Source: Pseudomonas extremorientalis
GTDB lineage: Bacteria; Pseudomonadota; Gammaproteobacteria; Pseudomonadales; Pseudomonadaceae
Direction: 5' to 3'
Assembly: GCF_001870465.1 (NCBI RefSeq)
Contig: NZ_MDGK01000063.1
Location: forward strand, 47,745-111,744
DNA length: 64,000 nucleotides
The position numbers were made by a program, and so were the translations under genes. Positions within the stretch are counted from its first letter, which is position 1. The number at the start of each line of letters is the position of its first letter. The notes beneath the pieces were generated by a model that was not told the origin of the DNA, searched no databases, and saw only the letters and a program-made list of their open reading frames with translations. Below are positions 33,622 to 42,695 of this stretch, piece by piece.

Positions 33622-35923
33622 GCGCCTGCTGCCGCGCCTGTTCCTGATCCTGCTGGTGGCCGTGCTGGCCCTGGCCGGCTGGCAGTGGCGCCACGGTGCG
33701 CCGCTGTCGGCCAACCTGATGGAACTGGTGCCGGGCAACACCCCGGATGCGCTGGAACAGCAAGCCGAACAACGCATGCAGGAGCCGCTGAACCGCGAAA
33801 TGCTGGTGCTGGTGGGGCATGCCGACCGCCAGCAAGCCGTGGCCGTGGCGCAACAGTTGGGCGAGCGCTGGCAGGCCAGCGGGCTATTCGAAAAAGTGCA
33901 GTGGAACCTGCAAGCCGACTTGCCGGCACTGCGCGAGCAATTGCTGCGTGGCCGCCTGGCGATGCTGTCAGCCAAGGACCGCGAGCAACTGATCGAGCAT
34001 CCCGATGCGTTTATCCAGCAACGCGTACAGGCGCTGTTCGACCCCTTCACCGGATTCAGCCTGGTGCCGAGCCAGGATGACTGGCTGGGCCTGACCGGGC
34101 GTATCCAGAACAGCCAGCCGCAACACGGCTCGGTGCAACTGGATATCGGCAGCGGCGCATTGATCGCCGATGCCGACGGCAAAAGCTGGGTGCTGCTGCG
34201 GGCACGCACCACCGGCAATGCCTTCGACATGAAACTGCCGTTGCAGGTGGCGGATCTGCTCCAGGCGAGCCGCGAGCAAGCCGGTCAGCAAGGCGCGCAA
34301 TTGCTCGCCGCCAGCGGTTTGTTGTACGCCGCCAATGGTCAACAGCAGGCCACGCGGGAGATCACCTGGGTCGGCGGCGGCGCTACCGTTGGCATCCTGT
34401 TGTTGCTGTTGCTCGCCTTCCGCCGCTGGCGCGTGCTGCTGGCCTTTGTGCCGGTGCTGGTGGGCATGCTGTTTGGCGCGGTGGCCTGTGTGGCGCTGTT
34501 CGGCCATATGCATGTGATGACCTTGGTACTCGGTTCCAGCCTGATCGGCGTGGCGGTGGATTACCCGCTGCACTACCTGTCGAAGAGCTGGAGCCTGCAG
34601 CCGTGGCGCAGTTGGCCGGCGTTGCGCATCACCTTGCCGGGTTTGAGCCTGAGCCTGGCCACCAGTTGCATCGGCTACCTGGCGCTGGCCTGGACGCCGT
34701 TCCCGGCGCTGACCCAGATTGCGGTGTTCTCCGCAGCGGGACTGGTCGGTGCGTACCTGTCCGCCGTGTGCCTGCTGCCGGCGCTGCTCAAGGGCGTCGA
34801 ACTGCGCCCGGCGCAATGGCCGCTGCGCGTCGCGCAATGCCTGTGGCTAGTGCGCGAATCGCTGCTCAAGCGCGTGCCGAGCCCGGCATTGCTGGCGCTT
34901 GTGCTGCTGTTTTGCGCCGGCGGCCTGTGGCACTTGAACAGCAAGAACGATATCCGCCAGTGGATCGGCGCGCCGCCGCAGCTGCTGCAAGAAGCCCAGG
35001 CCGTGGCGCGGATCACCGGGTTCCAACCTACCAGCCAGTTTTTCCTGGTGCGTGCAGACAACCAGCAACAGCTGTTGGAGCGTCAACACGCGTTGGGCCA
35101 ACGCCTAGATCAGCTGGTGAACATGGACAAGCTCCAGGGCTACCTGGCGCTCGATCAACTGGTCAGCCTGCCCGCCGAACAGCAACAGCTGCGCGACGCA
35201 CTGAACGCACTGCCGCAACACTGGCGGCCGCTGCTGGACCTCGGCGTGCCCGCCAGTGCCCTGCAAGCCGAAGTCGCCCAGTTGCAAGCACTGCCCACCC
35301 AAGACATCGACGCCGCGCTGAAAGGCCCGCTGGCCGAGCCTTGGCGCACGCTGTGGCTCGGGCCGGTGGACGGCGGCGTGGCGGCGATGGTCAGCCTGCA
35401 AGGCTTGAACAACCCCGCGCTGCTGCGCGTGCAAGCGCTGGATCTGCCCGGCGTGCAGTTGGTCGACCGCCTGGGCGACTTGAACCGGGTGTTTGCCGAC
35501 ACCCAGATCAGCGCCGCTGAATTGAAGTTGATGTCCTGCGTCTTGATCGTCCTGCTGCTGATCCTGCCGTTCGGTTTCGGCGGGGCCTTGCGCATCGTCG
35601 CCCTGCCATTGCTGGCGGCGCTGTGCAGCCTGGCCAGCCTCGGTTGGCTGGGCCAGCCGCTGACGCTGTTCAGCCTGTTCGGCCTGCTGCTGGTCACGGC
35701 CATCAGCGTGGACTACGCAATCCTGATGCGCGAACAGATAGGCGGTCCTGCGGTCAGTCTTCTCGGCACATTGCTGGCGGCGCTGACGACCTGGTTGTCG
35801 TTTGGCCTGCTGGCCGTATCAAGTACGCCAGCGGTGAGCAATTTCGGCTTATCGGTCAGCCTGGGCCTGGCATTCAGCTTTATGCTGGCACCCTGGGCCG
35901 GGCGGCAGAAGCACGCCTTATGA
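33611..35923 (+). CDS. MMPL-family (RND-like) transporter (APE cluster)
   Basis: A 770-residue membrane protein with about 11-12 helices in two blocks (LFLILLVAVLALAGWQW; EITWVGGGATVGILLLLLLAFRRW; a second set near the C-terminus) and two large periplasmic loops, the RND/MMPL plan. It probably extracts the lipid-linked polyene from the inner membrane and hands it to the LolA-like carrier. Start is uncertain: TTG 33611 has GGAG ten bases upstream, while GTG 33590 lacks a good ribosome site. It overlaps the LolA-like gene and ends 33 bp before the next. Confidence 0.86.
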   Translation: MPSERLLPRLFLILLVAVLALAGWQWRHGAPLSANLMELVPGNTPDALEQQAEQRMQEPLNREMLVLVGHADRQQAVAVAQQLGERWQASGLFEKVQWNLQADLPALREQLLRGRLAMLSAKDREQLIEHPDAFIQQRVQALFDPFTGFSLVPSQDDWLGLTGRIQNSQPQHGSVQLDIGSGALIADADGKSWVLLRARTTGNAFDMKLPLQVADLLQASREQAGQQGAQLLAASGLLYAANGQQQATREITWVGGGATVGILLLLLLAFRRWRVLLAFVPVLVGMLFGAVACVALFGHMHVMTLVLGSSLIGVAVDYPLHYLSKSWSLQPWRSWPALRITLPGLSLSLATSCIGYLALAWTPFPALTQIAVFSAAGLVGAYLSAVCLLPALLKGVELRPAQWPLRVAQCLWLVRESLLKRVPSPALLALVLLFCAGGLWHLNSKNDIRQWIGAPPQLLQEAQAVARITGFQPTSQFFLVRADNQQQLLERQHALGQRLDQLVNMDKLQGYLALDQLVSLPAEQQQLRDALNALPQHWRPLLDLGVPASALQAEVAQLQALPTQDIDAALKGPLAEPWRTLWLGPVDGGVAAMVSLQGLNNPALLRVQALDLPGVQLVDRLGDLNRVFADTQISAAELKLMSCVLIVLLLILPFGFGGALRIVALPLLAALCSLASLGWLGQPLTLFSLFGLLLVTAISVDYAILMREQIGGPAVSLLGTLLAALTTWLSFGLLAVSSTPAVSNFGLSVSLGLAFSFMLAPWAGRQKHAL

Positions 35924-35956
35924 ATGTAATTATCGCCAATGTGGCAAGGAGCCCTC

Positions 35957-37204
35957 GTGCCCACAGTTGAAATGGAACGTCGCCAGGTGGTGGTGATCGG
36001 TGCCGGTCCATCCGGGGCTATCGCCGCCGCGCTGTTAAAGCGCAAAGGGCATGATGTATTGATCATCGAGCGCCAGCATTTTCCACGGTTCTCGATTGGC
36101 GAAAGCCTGCTGTCGCACTGCATCGACTTTATCGAAGAAGCCGGCATGCTCGACGCCGTGCAGGCGGCAGGTTTCCAGGTGAAAACCGGCGCCGCGTTTG
36201 CCTGGGGCGAGCGCTACAGCGCGTTTGATTTCGGCGACACCTTCAGCAACGGCAAACCGACCACTTTCCAGGTGCAGCGCGGCGAGTTCGACAAGTTGCT
36301 GGCCGATCAGGCAGCCAAGCAAGGCGTGGATATCCGCTACGGCGAAACCATCGTCGGCGTGGACTTCAAGGGTGAGTCGCGCTACCTGCATGTACGCAGG
36401 GAGAACGGCAGCGAGTACCACCTCAAGGCCAAGTTCGTGCTCGATGCCAGTGGCTACGGCCGGGTGTTGCCGCGCCTGCTGGAGCTGGATCTGCCGTCGG
36501 ACTTTCCGGTGCGCCAGGCGGTGTTCACCCACATCGAAGATCGCATCGAACACCCAGGTTTCGACCGCAGCAAGATCCTGGTGACCACACACCCGACCCA
36601 GCGTGATATCTGGTTCTGGACCATCCCGTTCAGCAACGGCCGCTGCTCGGTGGGCGTGGTCGCTGCCAAGCAGCATTTCGACGGTCGTGACAGTGACCTC
36701 GACGCCTGCCTGCGCGGCTTCATCGATGAAACCCCGAGCCTGGCCGGTGTGCTGCAAAACGCCGTATGGGATACGCCGGCGCGGACCATCGGCGGCTACG
36801 CGGCCAACGTCAAAGCCCTGCACGGGCCTGGCTTTGCGCTGCTGGGCAACGCGGCGGAATTTCTCGACCCGGTGTTTTCTTCGGGCGTGACCATCGCCAT
36901 GCGTTCGGCGAGCATGGCGGCCGGCGTGCTGCATCGTCAGCTCAACGGCGAAACCGTAGACTGGCAGACAGAGTTTGCCGAACCGTTGAAGCGCGGTGTC
37001 GATACGTTCCGCTGCTACGTCGAAGGCTGGTACGCCGGGACGTTCCAGGATGTGATCTTCCATCCGGGCAGTTCGCCGGAGATTCGCCGGATGATCGCGT
37101 CGATCCTCGCCGGTTATGCGTGGGATGAGCGCAACCCGTTTGTGAGTGAGCCCAAGCGACGCTTGCGGATGTTGTCGGAAATTTGCGCAGGGGACGCCGC
37201 GTGA
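35957..37204 (+). CDS. Flavin-dependent halogenase-like oxidoreductase (APE cluster)
   Basis: A 415-residue FAD protein with the dinucleotide motif VVIGAGPSGAIAAALL near residue 10 and the halogenase landmarks: Lys76 in GFQVKTGAAFAWG (position of the catalytic lysine) and the WxWxIP motif as WFWTIP at residues 219-224. WxWxIP is held to separate halogenases from monooxygenases. It could halogenate or hydroxylate the aryl head; most annotations would call it an NAD(P)/FAD-dependent oxidoreductase. Start GTG 35957 has AAGGAG five bases upstream. Confidence 0.82.
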   Translation: MPTVEMERRQVVVIGAGPSGAIAAALLKRKGHDVLIIERQHFPRFSIGESLLSHCIDFIEEAGMLDAVQAAGFQVKTGAAFAWGERYSAFDFGDTFSNGKPTTFQVQRGEFDKLLADQAAKQGVDIRYGETIVGVDFKGESRYLHVRRENGSEYHLKAKFVLDASGYGRVLPRLLELDLPSDFPVRQAVFTHIEDRIEHPGFDRSKILVTTHPTQRDIWFWTIPFSNGRCSVGVVAAKQHFDGRDSDLDACLRGFIDETPSLAGVLQNAVWDTPARTIGGYAANVKALHGPGFALLGNAAEFLDPVFSSGVTIAMRSASMAAGVLHRQLNGETVDWQTEFAEPLKRGVDTFRCYVEGWYAGTFQDVIFHPGSSPEIRRMIASILAGYAWDERNPFVSEPKRRLRMLSEICAGDAA

Positions 37205-37935
37205 GCAGTCAGTATTTGAGTAAGAACTACGTCGAAGAAACCAGGTTCGGCTTCTGGTTCCTGCGCAGCCACACCTGGCAGCACCATGTGTTGCGCGTGG
37301 CGATCAACGACCTGCGCAGCCTGTTCACCGAACCACTGCCACAAGCGCCGGTGCTGCTGGACGCCGGTTGCGGCCAGGGCAAATCCTTCAAGCTGTTGCA
37401 GCAGGTGTTCGCCCCGAAGCGCCTGATCGGTCTTGACGCGGACCTGCACAGCCTGGAACTGAGCCGTGAAGAAGCGGCGCGCCAGGGCCTGACCATCGAG
37501 CTGATCGGCAGTGACTGCGCCACCCTGCAGGTGCCGGACGACAGCGTGGACATCCTGTTCTGCCACCAGACCTTCCACCACTTGGTAGAGCAGCATCGCG
37601 CACTCAAGGAGTTCTACCGCGTGCTCAAGCCAGGCGGTTACTTGCTGTTTGCCGAGTCCACCGAAGCCTATATCGACACCTGGGTGATCCGCTGGCTGTT
37701 CCGCCACCCGATGCATGTGCAGAAAAGCGCCGAAGAATACCTGGAGATGCTCCGCGAACAGGGCTTTGAGTTCGGCCCGCAAAACATCTCGTACCCGTAC
37801 TTGTGGTGGAGCCGCTCCAGCGACTTCGGCCTGCTGGAACGCTGGGGCCTGCGCAAGGCACCGCCGGTGGGGCAACGCGAAGAAACCCTGGTCAACTGCG
37901 TGGCACGCAAACCACTGGCGAGTGCCAACCCATGA
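37201..37935 (+). CDS. SAM-dependent class I methyltransferase (APE cluster)
   Basis: A 244-residue methyltransferase with SAM motif I VLLDAGCGQGKSFKLLQQVF near residues 50-69, acidic IGLDADLHS, and the post-motifs DILFCHQTFHHLV and FYRVLKPGGYLLFAEST. It probably methylates the aryl head group. Start GTG 37201 overlaps the previous stop (GTGA), with AGGGGA upstream. Confidence 0.88.
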   Translation: MSSQYLSKNYVEETRFGFWFLRSHTWQHHVLRVAINDLRSLFTEPLPQAPVLLDAGCGQGKSFKLLQQVFAPKRLIGLDADLHSLELSREEAARQGLTIELIGSDCATLQVPDDSVDILFCHQTFHHLVEQHRALKEFYRVLKPGGYLLFAESTEAYIDTWVIRWLFRHPMHVQKSAEEYLEMLREQGFEFGPQNISYPYLWWSRSSDFGLLERWGLRKAPPVGQREETLVNCVARKPLASANP

Positions 37936-38414
37936 TGCGCTGGCTGTTGATCGGTTGCCTGTTGCTGCTGGGCGCCTGTGCCAGCCAGGCGCCGTTGCCC
38001 GAGAAAATCCCGGCCCTGGCCTTGCCGCTGCAACTGCATGTGCAACGCCTGGCTGACGGCCAGAGCCAGGACTGGCTGCTGGTGATCCAGCGCGAAGGCG
38101 GCGGCATTCGCTGGTCGATGATGGACCCGCTGGGCATTCCCCAGGCCCGGCAAAAGCTGATCGATGGCGAGTGGCAAGCCGATGGTTTGCTGCCGCCCAA
38201 CCCCCAGGCACGCGAGCTGTTTGCCGCGCTGCTGTTTGCGCTGACCTCGTCGGATGACGTGCGTACGCTGTACCCCAGCGCGCAGGCGATGGATTTGACG
38301 CGCACCCTGCCGGGCCATTGGCAGATCGTGTACCAGTCTTCCGAGGTGTTCAGCGTAAATATGACTGGCCAACCCTTGAGCTACCGCATCACACCGCTAG
38401 GAGCGGCACGATGA
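37932..38414 (+). CDS. DUF3261 lipoprotein (APE cluster)
   Basis: A 160-residue protein with a lipoprotein signal (MMRWLLIGCLLLLGACASQ, lipobox LLGA-C) and the DUF3261 pattern (LVIQREGGGIRWSMMDPLGIPQARQKLIDGEW). DUF3261 lipoproteins recur in APE clusters and may receive or insert the product at the outer membrane. Serine and glutamine follow the lipidated Cys-Ala, with no Asp at +2, consistent with outer-membrane sorting. Confidence 0.85.
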   Translation: MMRWLLIGCLLLLGACASQAPLPEKIPALALPLQLHVQRLADGQSQDWLLVIQREGGGIRWSMMDPLGIPQARQKLIDGEWQADGLLPPNPQARELFAALLFALTSSDDVRTLYPSAQAMDLTRTLPGHWQIVYQSSEVFSVNMTGQPLSYRITPLGAAR

Positions 38415-39577
38415 CCGCCTACCTGAACGCCCTGGGCGTGATTTGCGCCCTTGGCCGTGGCCAGGCGGAGGTCAGCCGCAGCCTGTTTGCCGGTGACTGC
38501 TCCGGCATGCGCGCCGAAAGCGGCTGGGTCCCGGACCGTGTGCTGCCGGTGGCCGGTGTGCACGGCGAACTGGCAACCATACCCGCTGAGCTGGGCCAGC
38601 AAAGCAGCCGTAATAACCAGTTGCTGCTGGAAGCGGCGTTGCAGATCGAGGGCGAGATCCGCCAGGCGATCCACACCTACGGCGCCTCACGGGTCGGCAT
38701 CGTGCTCGGCACCAGCACCTCGGGTATCGATGAAGCCAGTCGCGGTATTGCCCATTACCTGCGCGAACACCAGTTCCCCGGCGATTACGATTACCGGCAG
38801 CAGGAACTCAGCGCCCCGGCGAACTTCCTCGCCGACTGGCTGCAACTGAGCGGCCCGGCCTATGTGATCTCCACCGCCTGCACCTCCAGCGCGCGCGCAT
38901 TGATGAGCGCCCAGCGCCTGCTGGACCTGGGCGTGTGCGATGCAGTGATCTGCGGCGGCGTCGACAGCCTGTGCAAGCTCACGCTCAACGGGTTCAGTGC
39001 CTTGGAAGCGGTGTCGAACGAACGCTGCAACCCGTTTTCGGTGAACCGTAACGGCATCAACATCGGCGAAGCGGCCGTGCTGTTCCTGATGAGCAAGGTG
39101 CCTGCCCCCATCGCCCTGCTGGGCAGCGGCGCCAGTTGCGATGCGCACCATATTTCCGCCCCGGAACCCACCGGCAAAGGTGCATTGCAGGCGATGCGCA
39201 AGGCCCTGGCCAGCGCGAAATTGCAGCCCGGGCAGATCGGCTATCTGAACCTGCACGGCACCGCCACCCAGCATAACGATGCGATGGAAAGCCTGGCGGT
39301 CGCCAGCCTGTTCCCGCACGGCGTGGCCTGCTCGTCGACCAAACCCCTGAGCGGGCATACCCTGGGCGCTGCCGGTGCGCTGGAAGCGGCGTTCTGCTGG
39401 TTGAGCCTGGTCCATCACCGGGTGCCGCCGCATGTCTGGGATGGCCAGGCCGACCCGGCACTGCCCGCCTTGCACTGGGCGCAAGCCGCAGAGCCCCTGG
39501 AAAAACGCTGCCTGATGAGCAACTCGTTTGCCTTCGGCGGTAACAATGTCAGCCTGATTATTGGAGAGGCCCCATGA
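38411..39577 (+). CDS. Beta-ketoacyl-ACP synthase, catalytic elongation partner (APE cluster)
   Basis: A 388-residue FabF-like ketosynthase with all catalytic residues: Cys157 in ISTACTSSARA, His in NLHGTATQHNDAME and His in KPLSGHTLGAAGA. It would condense malonyl-ACP units as a heterodimer with the chain-length factor at 25109 (the ApeO role). The ATGA overlaps couple it to the DUF3261 gene and to the dehydratase gene. Confidence 0.92.
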   Translation: MTAYLNALGVICALGRGQAEVSRSLFAGDCSGMRAESGWVPDRVLPVAGVHGELATIPAELGQQSSRNNQLLLEAALQIEGEIRQAIHTYGASRVGIVLGTSTSGIDEASRGIAHYLREHQFPGDYDYRQQELSAPANFLADWLQLSGPAYVISTACTSSARALMSAQRLLDLGVCDAVICGGVDSLCKLTLNGFSALEAVSNERCNPFSVNRNGINIGEAAVLFLMSKVPAPIALLGSGASCDAHHISAPEPTGKGALQAMRKALASAKLQPGQIGYLNLHGTATQHNDAMESLAVASLFPHGVACSSTKPLSGHTLGAAGALEAAFCWLSLVHHRVPPHVWDGQADPALPALHWAQAAEPLEKRCLMSNSFAFGGNNVSLIIGEAP

Positions 39578-40035
39578 TCGATTGGCCACTCGCCGAACTG
39601 CTGCCCCATGCGGGCGACATGATCCTGATCGACCAGGTGCTGTCGTTCGATGAAGAGCAGGTCCGCACCCGCACCACAATCAAGCCAGGCGGCCTGTTCA
39701 ACCGCGCTGACGGTAGCCTGCCGGCCTGGGTCGGCATCGAGTTGATGGCGCAAAGCGTCGCCGCCTACGCCGGTTGCCACGCGCGCCAGAAAGGTGAAGC
39801 GGTGGAACTGGGTTTCCTGCTCGGCACGCGCAAGTTCGAATGCAACGTGGAACACTTTCCGGCAGGCGCCGAGCTGAGCATCCACGGCCTGCGCTCCCTG
39901 GAAGACGACAATGGCATGGGTGTGTTCGAATGCCACCTGACCGGTGACGGTATCCAGGCGAGCGCCCGCTTGAATGTATTTCGACCGCCCCAGGCGGCCA
40001 ATTATTTAGATGAATCGAAGGACGTAACGCCATGA
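39574..40035 (+). CDS. Hot-dog 3-hydroxyacyl-ACP dehydratase (APE cluster)
   Basis: A 153-residue FabA/FabZ-like hot-dog protein (MIDWPLAELLPHAGDMILIDQVL; WVGIELMAQSVAAYAGCHA). It corresponds to the ApeP-type dehydratase, which in the E. coli-type system works together with a second dehydratase; here that partner is the C-terminal domain of the ligase fusion. Confidence 0.87.
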   Translation: MIDWPLAELLPHAGDMILIDQVLSFDEEQVRTRTTIKPGGLFNRADGSLPAWVGIELMAQSVAAYAGCHARQKGEAVELGFLLGTRKFECNVEHFPAGAELSIHGLRSLEDDNGMGVFECHLTGDGIQASARLNVFRPPQAANYLDESKDVTP

Positions 40036-40760
40036 CTGAATCCGTACTGGTCACCGGCTCCAGCCGTGGCATCGGCCGCGCTATTGCACTGCGCCTGGCC
40101 CAGGCCGGGCATGACCTCGTGCTGCACTGCCGCAGCGGGCGTAGTGACGCCGATGCGGTGCAGGCCGAGGTTGAAGCCCTGGGCCGCAAGGCGCGGGTGT
40201 TGCAGTTCGATGTGGCGGATCGTGCGCTGTGCAAGGAAATTCTCGAGGCCGATGTGGAGCAACATGGCGCCTACTACGGCGTGGTGCTCAATGCCGGCCT
40301 GACCCGTGACGGCGCATTCCCGGCCCTGTCGGAGGAGGACTGGGACGTAGTGATGCGCACTAATCTGGACGGTTTCTACAACGTGCTGCACCCGGTGATG
40401 ATGCCGATGATTCGTCGTCGCGCGGCTGGGCGTATCGTGTGCATCACGTCGGTTTCCGGTTTGATCGGCAACCGTGGCCAGGTCAACTACAGCGCGTCCA
40501 AAGCCGGCCTGATCGGCGCGGCCAAGGCCCTGGCCATCGAGCTGGGCAAGCGCAAGATCACCGTCAACTGCGTCGCCCCCGGCTTGATCGACACGGCGAT
40601 GCTGGATGAAAACGTACCGGTGGAAGAGCTGATGAAAATGATCCCGGCGCAGCGCATGGGCACGCCGGAAGAAGTCGCCGGTGCGGTGAACTTCCTGATG
40701 TCGGCCGAAGCCGGCTATATCACGCGCCAGGTCCTGGCCGTGAATGGAGGCTTGTGCTGA
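40032..40760 (+). CDS. 3-ketoacyl-ACP reductase, FabG-like (APE cluster)
   Basis: A 242-residue short-chain dehydrogenase with TGSSRGIGRAIALRLA (cofactor loop), LNAGLTRDG, catalytic Ser in ITSVSGLIGNRGQ and YSASKAG (Tyr-x-x-x-Lys). It reduces 3-ketoacyl-ACP with NADPH in polyene assembly (ApeQ role). It overlaps the dehydratase gene by 4 bp and the next ketosynthase start by one base. Confidence 0.92.
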   Translation: MTESVLVTGSSRGIGRAIALRLAQAGHDLVLHCRSGRSDADAVQAEVEALGRKARVLQFDVADRALCKEILEADVEQHGAYYGVVLNAGLTRDGAFPALSEEDWDVVMRTNLDGFYNVLHPVMMPMIRRRAAGRIVCITSVSGLIGNRGQVNYSASKAGLIGAAKALAIELGKRKITVNCVAPGLIDTAMLDENVPVEELMKMIPAQRMGTPEEVAGAVNFLMSAEAGYITRQVLAVNGGLC

Positions 40761-41986
40761 TGAAGCGCGTCGTCGTCACCGGCATGGCCGGCATGACCTC
40801 CCTGGGTAGCGATTGGGCGAGCATTTCGGCCAACTTCCGCGCCAACCGCAGTGGCATCCGGCGCATGGACGAGTGGGACCGCTTCACTGAATTGAACACG
40901 CGCCTGGCCGGGCCGATCGACGACTTCGTCGTGCCCGCCCATTGGACGCGCAAGCAACTGCGCAGCATGGGCCGCGTCTCGCGTCTGGCGGTGTGGGCGG
41001 CGGAGCAGGCGTTGCAGGACGCCGGTTTGCTCGGTGACGAGTCGATCAAGGACGGACGCATGGGCGTGGCTTGCGGCTCGTCCACCGGCAGCACGGACGA
41101 GATCAAGGCGTTCGGCAATATGCTGCTGAACTCGGTGGCCGAGGGGCTGAATGCCAACTCCTACGTGCGCATGATGCCGCACACCACGGCGGCGAATATC
41201 AGCATCTTCTTTGGCCTGACCGGGCGGCTGATCCCCACGTCCAGCGCATGCACCAGCGGCAGCCAGGGCATCGGCTATGCCTATGAGGCGATCAAGTTCG
41301 GCCGCCTGCCCCTGATGCTCGCCGGCGGTGCCGAAGAGCTGTGCCCGACCGAAGCCATGGTGTTCGACGCGCTCTACGCCACCAGCCTGAAAAACGACGC
41401 CCCGCAAACCAGCCCACGCCCCTATGACAGTGGCCGCGATGGCCTGGTGATCGGTGAAGGCGGCGGCATGCTGGTGCTCGAAGAACTGGAACATGCGCTG
41501 GCGCGCGGTGCGCATATCCATGCCGAGATTGTCGGCTTCGGCAGCAATGCCGACGGTCAGCACACCACCCGCCCGGAGCAGAAAACCATGCGCCGCGCCA
41601 TGGAGCTGGCCCTGGAAGATGCCGGGCTTGAGCCGTCCGCGATCGGCTACGTGAACGGGCATGGCACCGCCACCGACCAAGGCGACATCGCCGAAACCCT
41701 GGCCACCAGCAGCCTGTTCGGCACCCGCATGCCCATCAGTTCGCAGAAGAGTTTCCTCGGCCACACCCTCGGCGCGTGCGGCGCGCTGGAGTCGTGGTTC
41801 AGCATCGAGATGATGAACCGCGACCAGTACGTGCACACCTTCAACCTGGACACCGTCGACCCGCAATGCGGCGAGCTGGATTACCTGCAGGGTGACTTCC
41901 GCGAGATGCACCACGACTACGTGATGAACAACAACTTTGCCTTTGGCGGCGTCAACACCTCGCTGATTTTCCGCCGCTGGGCCTGA
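40760..41986 (+). CDS. Beta-ketoacyl-ACP synthase, second ketosynthase (APE cluster)
   Basis: A 408-residue FabF-like ketosynthase with catalytic Cys164 in TSSACTSGSQG, His in GHGTATDQGDIAE and His in KSFLGHTLGACGALE. In the E. coli-type pathway the second synthase (ApeR) acts separately from the ketosynthase/chain-length-factor pair, perhaps at the first condensation. GGAGG lies nine bases before the ATG at 40760. Confidence 0.92.
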   Translation: MKRVVVTGMAGMTSLGSDWASISANFRANRSGIRRMDEWDRFTELNTRLAGPIDDFVVPAHWTRKQLRSMGRVSRLAVWAAEQALQDAGLLGDESIKDGRMGVACGSSTGSTDEIKAFGNMLLNSVAEGLNANSYVRMMPHTTAANISIFFGLTGRLIPTSSACTSGSQGIGYAYEAIKFGRLPLMLAGGAEELCPTEAMVFDALYATSLKNDAPQTSPRPYDSGRDGLVIGEGGGMLVLEELEHALARGAHIHAEIVGFGSNADGQHTTRPEQKTMRRAMELALEDAGLEPSAIGYVNGHGTATDQGDIAETLATSSLFGTRMPISSQKSFLGHTLGACGALESWFSIEMMNRDQYVHTFNLDTVDPQCGELDYLQGDFREMHHDYVMNNNFAFGGVNTSLIFRRWA

Positions 41987-42012
41987 CTCTTTAATCGATT
42001 GGAGAAAACGGA

Positions 42013-42456
42013 ATGTCTTCCTTGCTACGCGTTACCTTGATCACCCTGGCTCTGCTGGTCAGCGCCGGCTGCACCAGCAAACCGATCCTCAATACCCAGC
42101 ACGACCTGCCGGCCAACGCCCAGGTCAGCGAAGAAAAAATGAAAACGGTGATCGTCAACGCCCTGCAAAAGCGCGAATGGACGGTACAACGCCTCAGCCC
42201 GCAACTGGTGCAGGCCGAAATCACTGTGCGTAACCAGTACTACGCCGCCATCGACATCCGCTACACCCGCAACAGCTACGCCATCACCTACCGCGACAGC
42301 CGCGAACTGGGCTACAAGGATGGCAAGATCCATCGCAACTACAACCGTTGGGTGAACAATCTGGATAGCGATATCATGGCGGGCTTGCGCAGCAATGGCG
42401 TGAATGAGGCAGGGTCGGCGGCGCAGTTGTTTGAGCAAACCGGCACCACCAAGTAA
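42013..42456 (+). CDS. Small lipoprotein at the end of the APE operon
   Basis: A 147-residue lipoprotein (signal MSSLLRVTLITLALLVSAGC, lipobox VSAG-C) with a compact domain (VNALQKREWTVQRLSPQLVQAEITVRNQYYAAIDIRYTRNSYAITYRDS). No function is known. It follows the last ketosynthase by 26 bp with a GGAG site and precedes a strong terminator, so it is probably the last gene of the operon, although it could be an unrelated conserved lipoprotein. Confidence 0.8.
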   Translation: MSSLLRVTLITLALLVSAGCTSKPILNTQHDLPANAQVSEEKMKTVIVNALQKREWTVQRLSPQLVQAEITVRNQYYAAIDIRYTRNSYAITYRDSRELGYKDGKIHRNYNRWVNNLDSDIMAGLRSNGVNEAGSAAQLFEQTGTTK

Positions 42457-42486
42457 AACGAATTCAGGCTCTACAGAAACGACAAA

Positions 42487-42508
42487 GGGCGCCTTTCGGC
42501 GCCCTCTT
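42487..42508 (+). terminator. Rho-independent terminator after the APE operon
   Basis: GGGCGCC (42487-42493), TTTC loop, GGCGCCC (42498-42504), then TCTTC. The stem is perfect with a UUCG-like tetraloop and lies 30 bp after the last lipoprotein gene. The T tract is short. Confidence 0.8.
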
Positions 42509-42520
42509 CACAAACAGGTT

Positions 42521-42592
42521 GGCTTGTCATCGCCGCTTCCTGCCTGGCTCTGCGATTGCTGGTTGCCCAGGATCCTCAGAGTCTCACAAGCC
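42521..42592. other. Candidate structured RNA element (nested stem)
   Basis: GGCTTGT (42521-42527) pairs with ACAAGCC (42586-42592), and inside it CCTGG (42543-42547) pairs with CCAGG (42567-42571), leaving near-symmetric 15- and 14-base internal loops. A short CCCTTTCGGG hairpin follows directly. It lies between the APE terminator and the end of the LysR gene. No coding sequence and no known RNA family was recognised, so this may be a small RNA or a chance fold. Confidence 0.3.
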
Positions 42593-42695
42593 CCTTTCGG
42601 GAACGTGGGCAGTATGCCTGAAAACAACTTTACGGCAACCTGTGGCAAAGTGCCGACTCTGCGAATCTTTCCCGTGAATCGCTAAGCAGCTTGCG

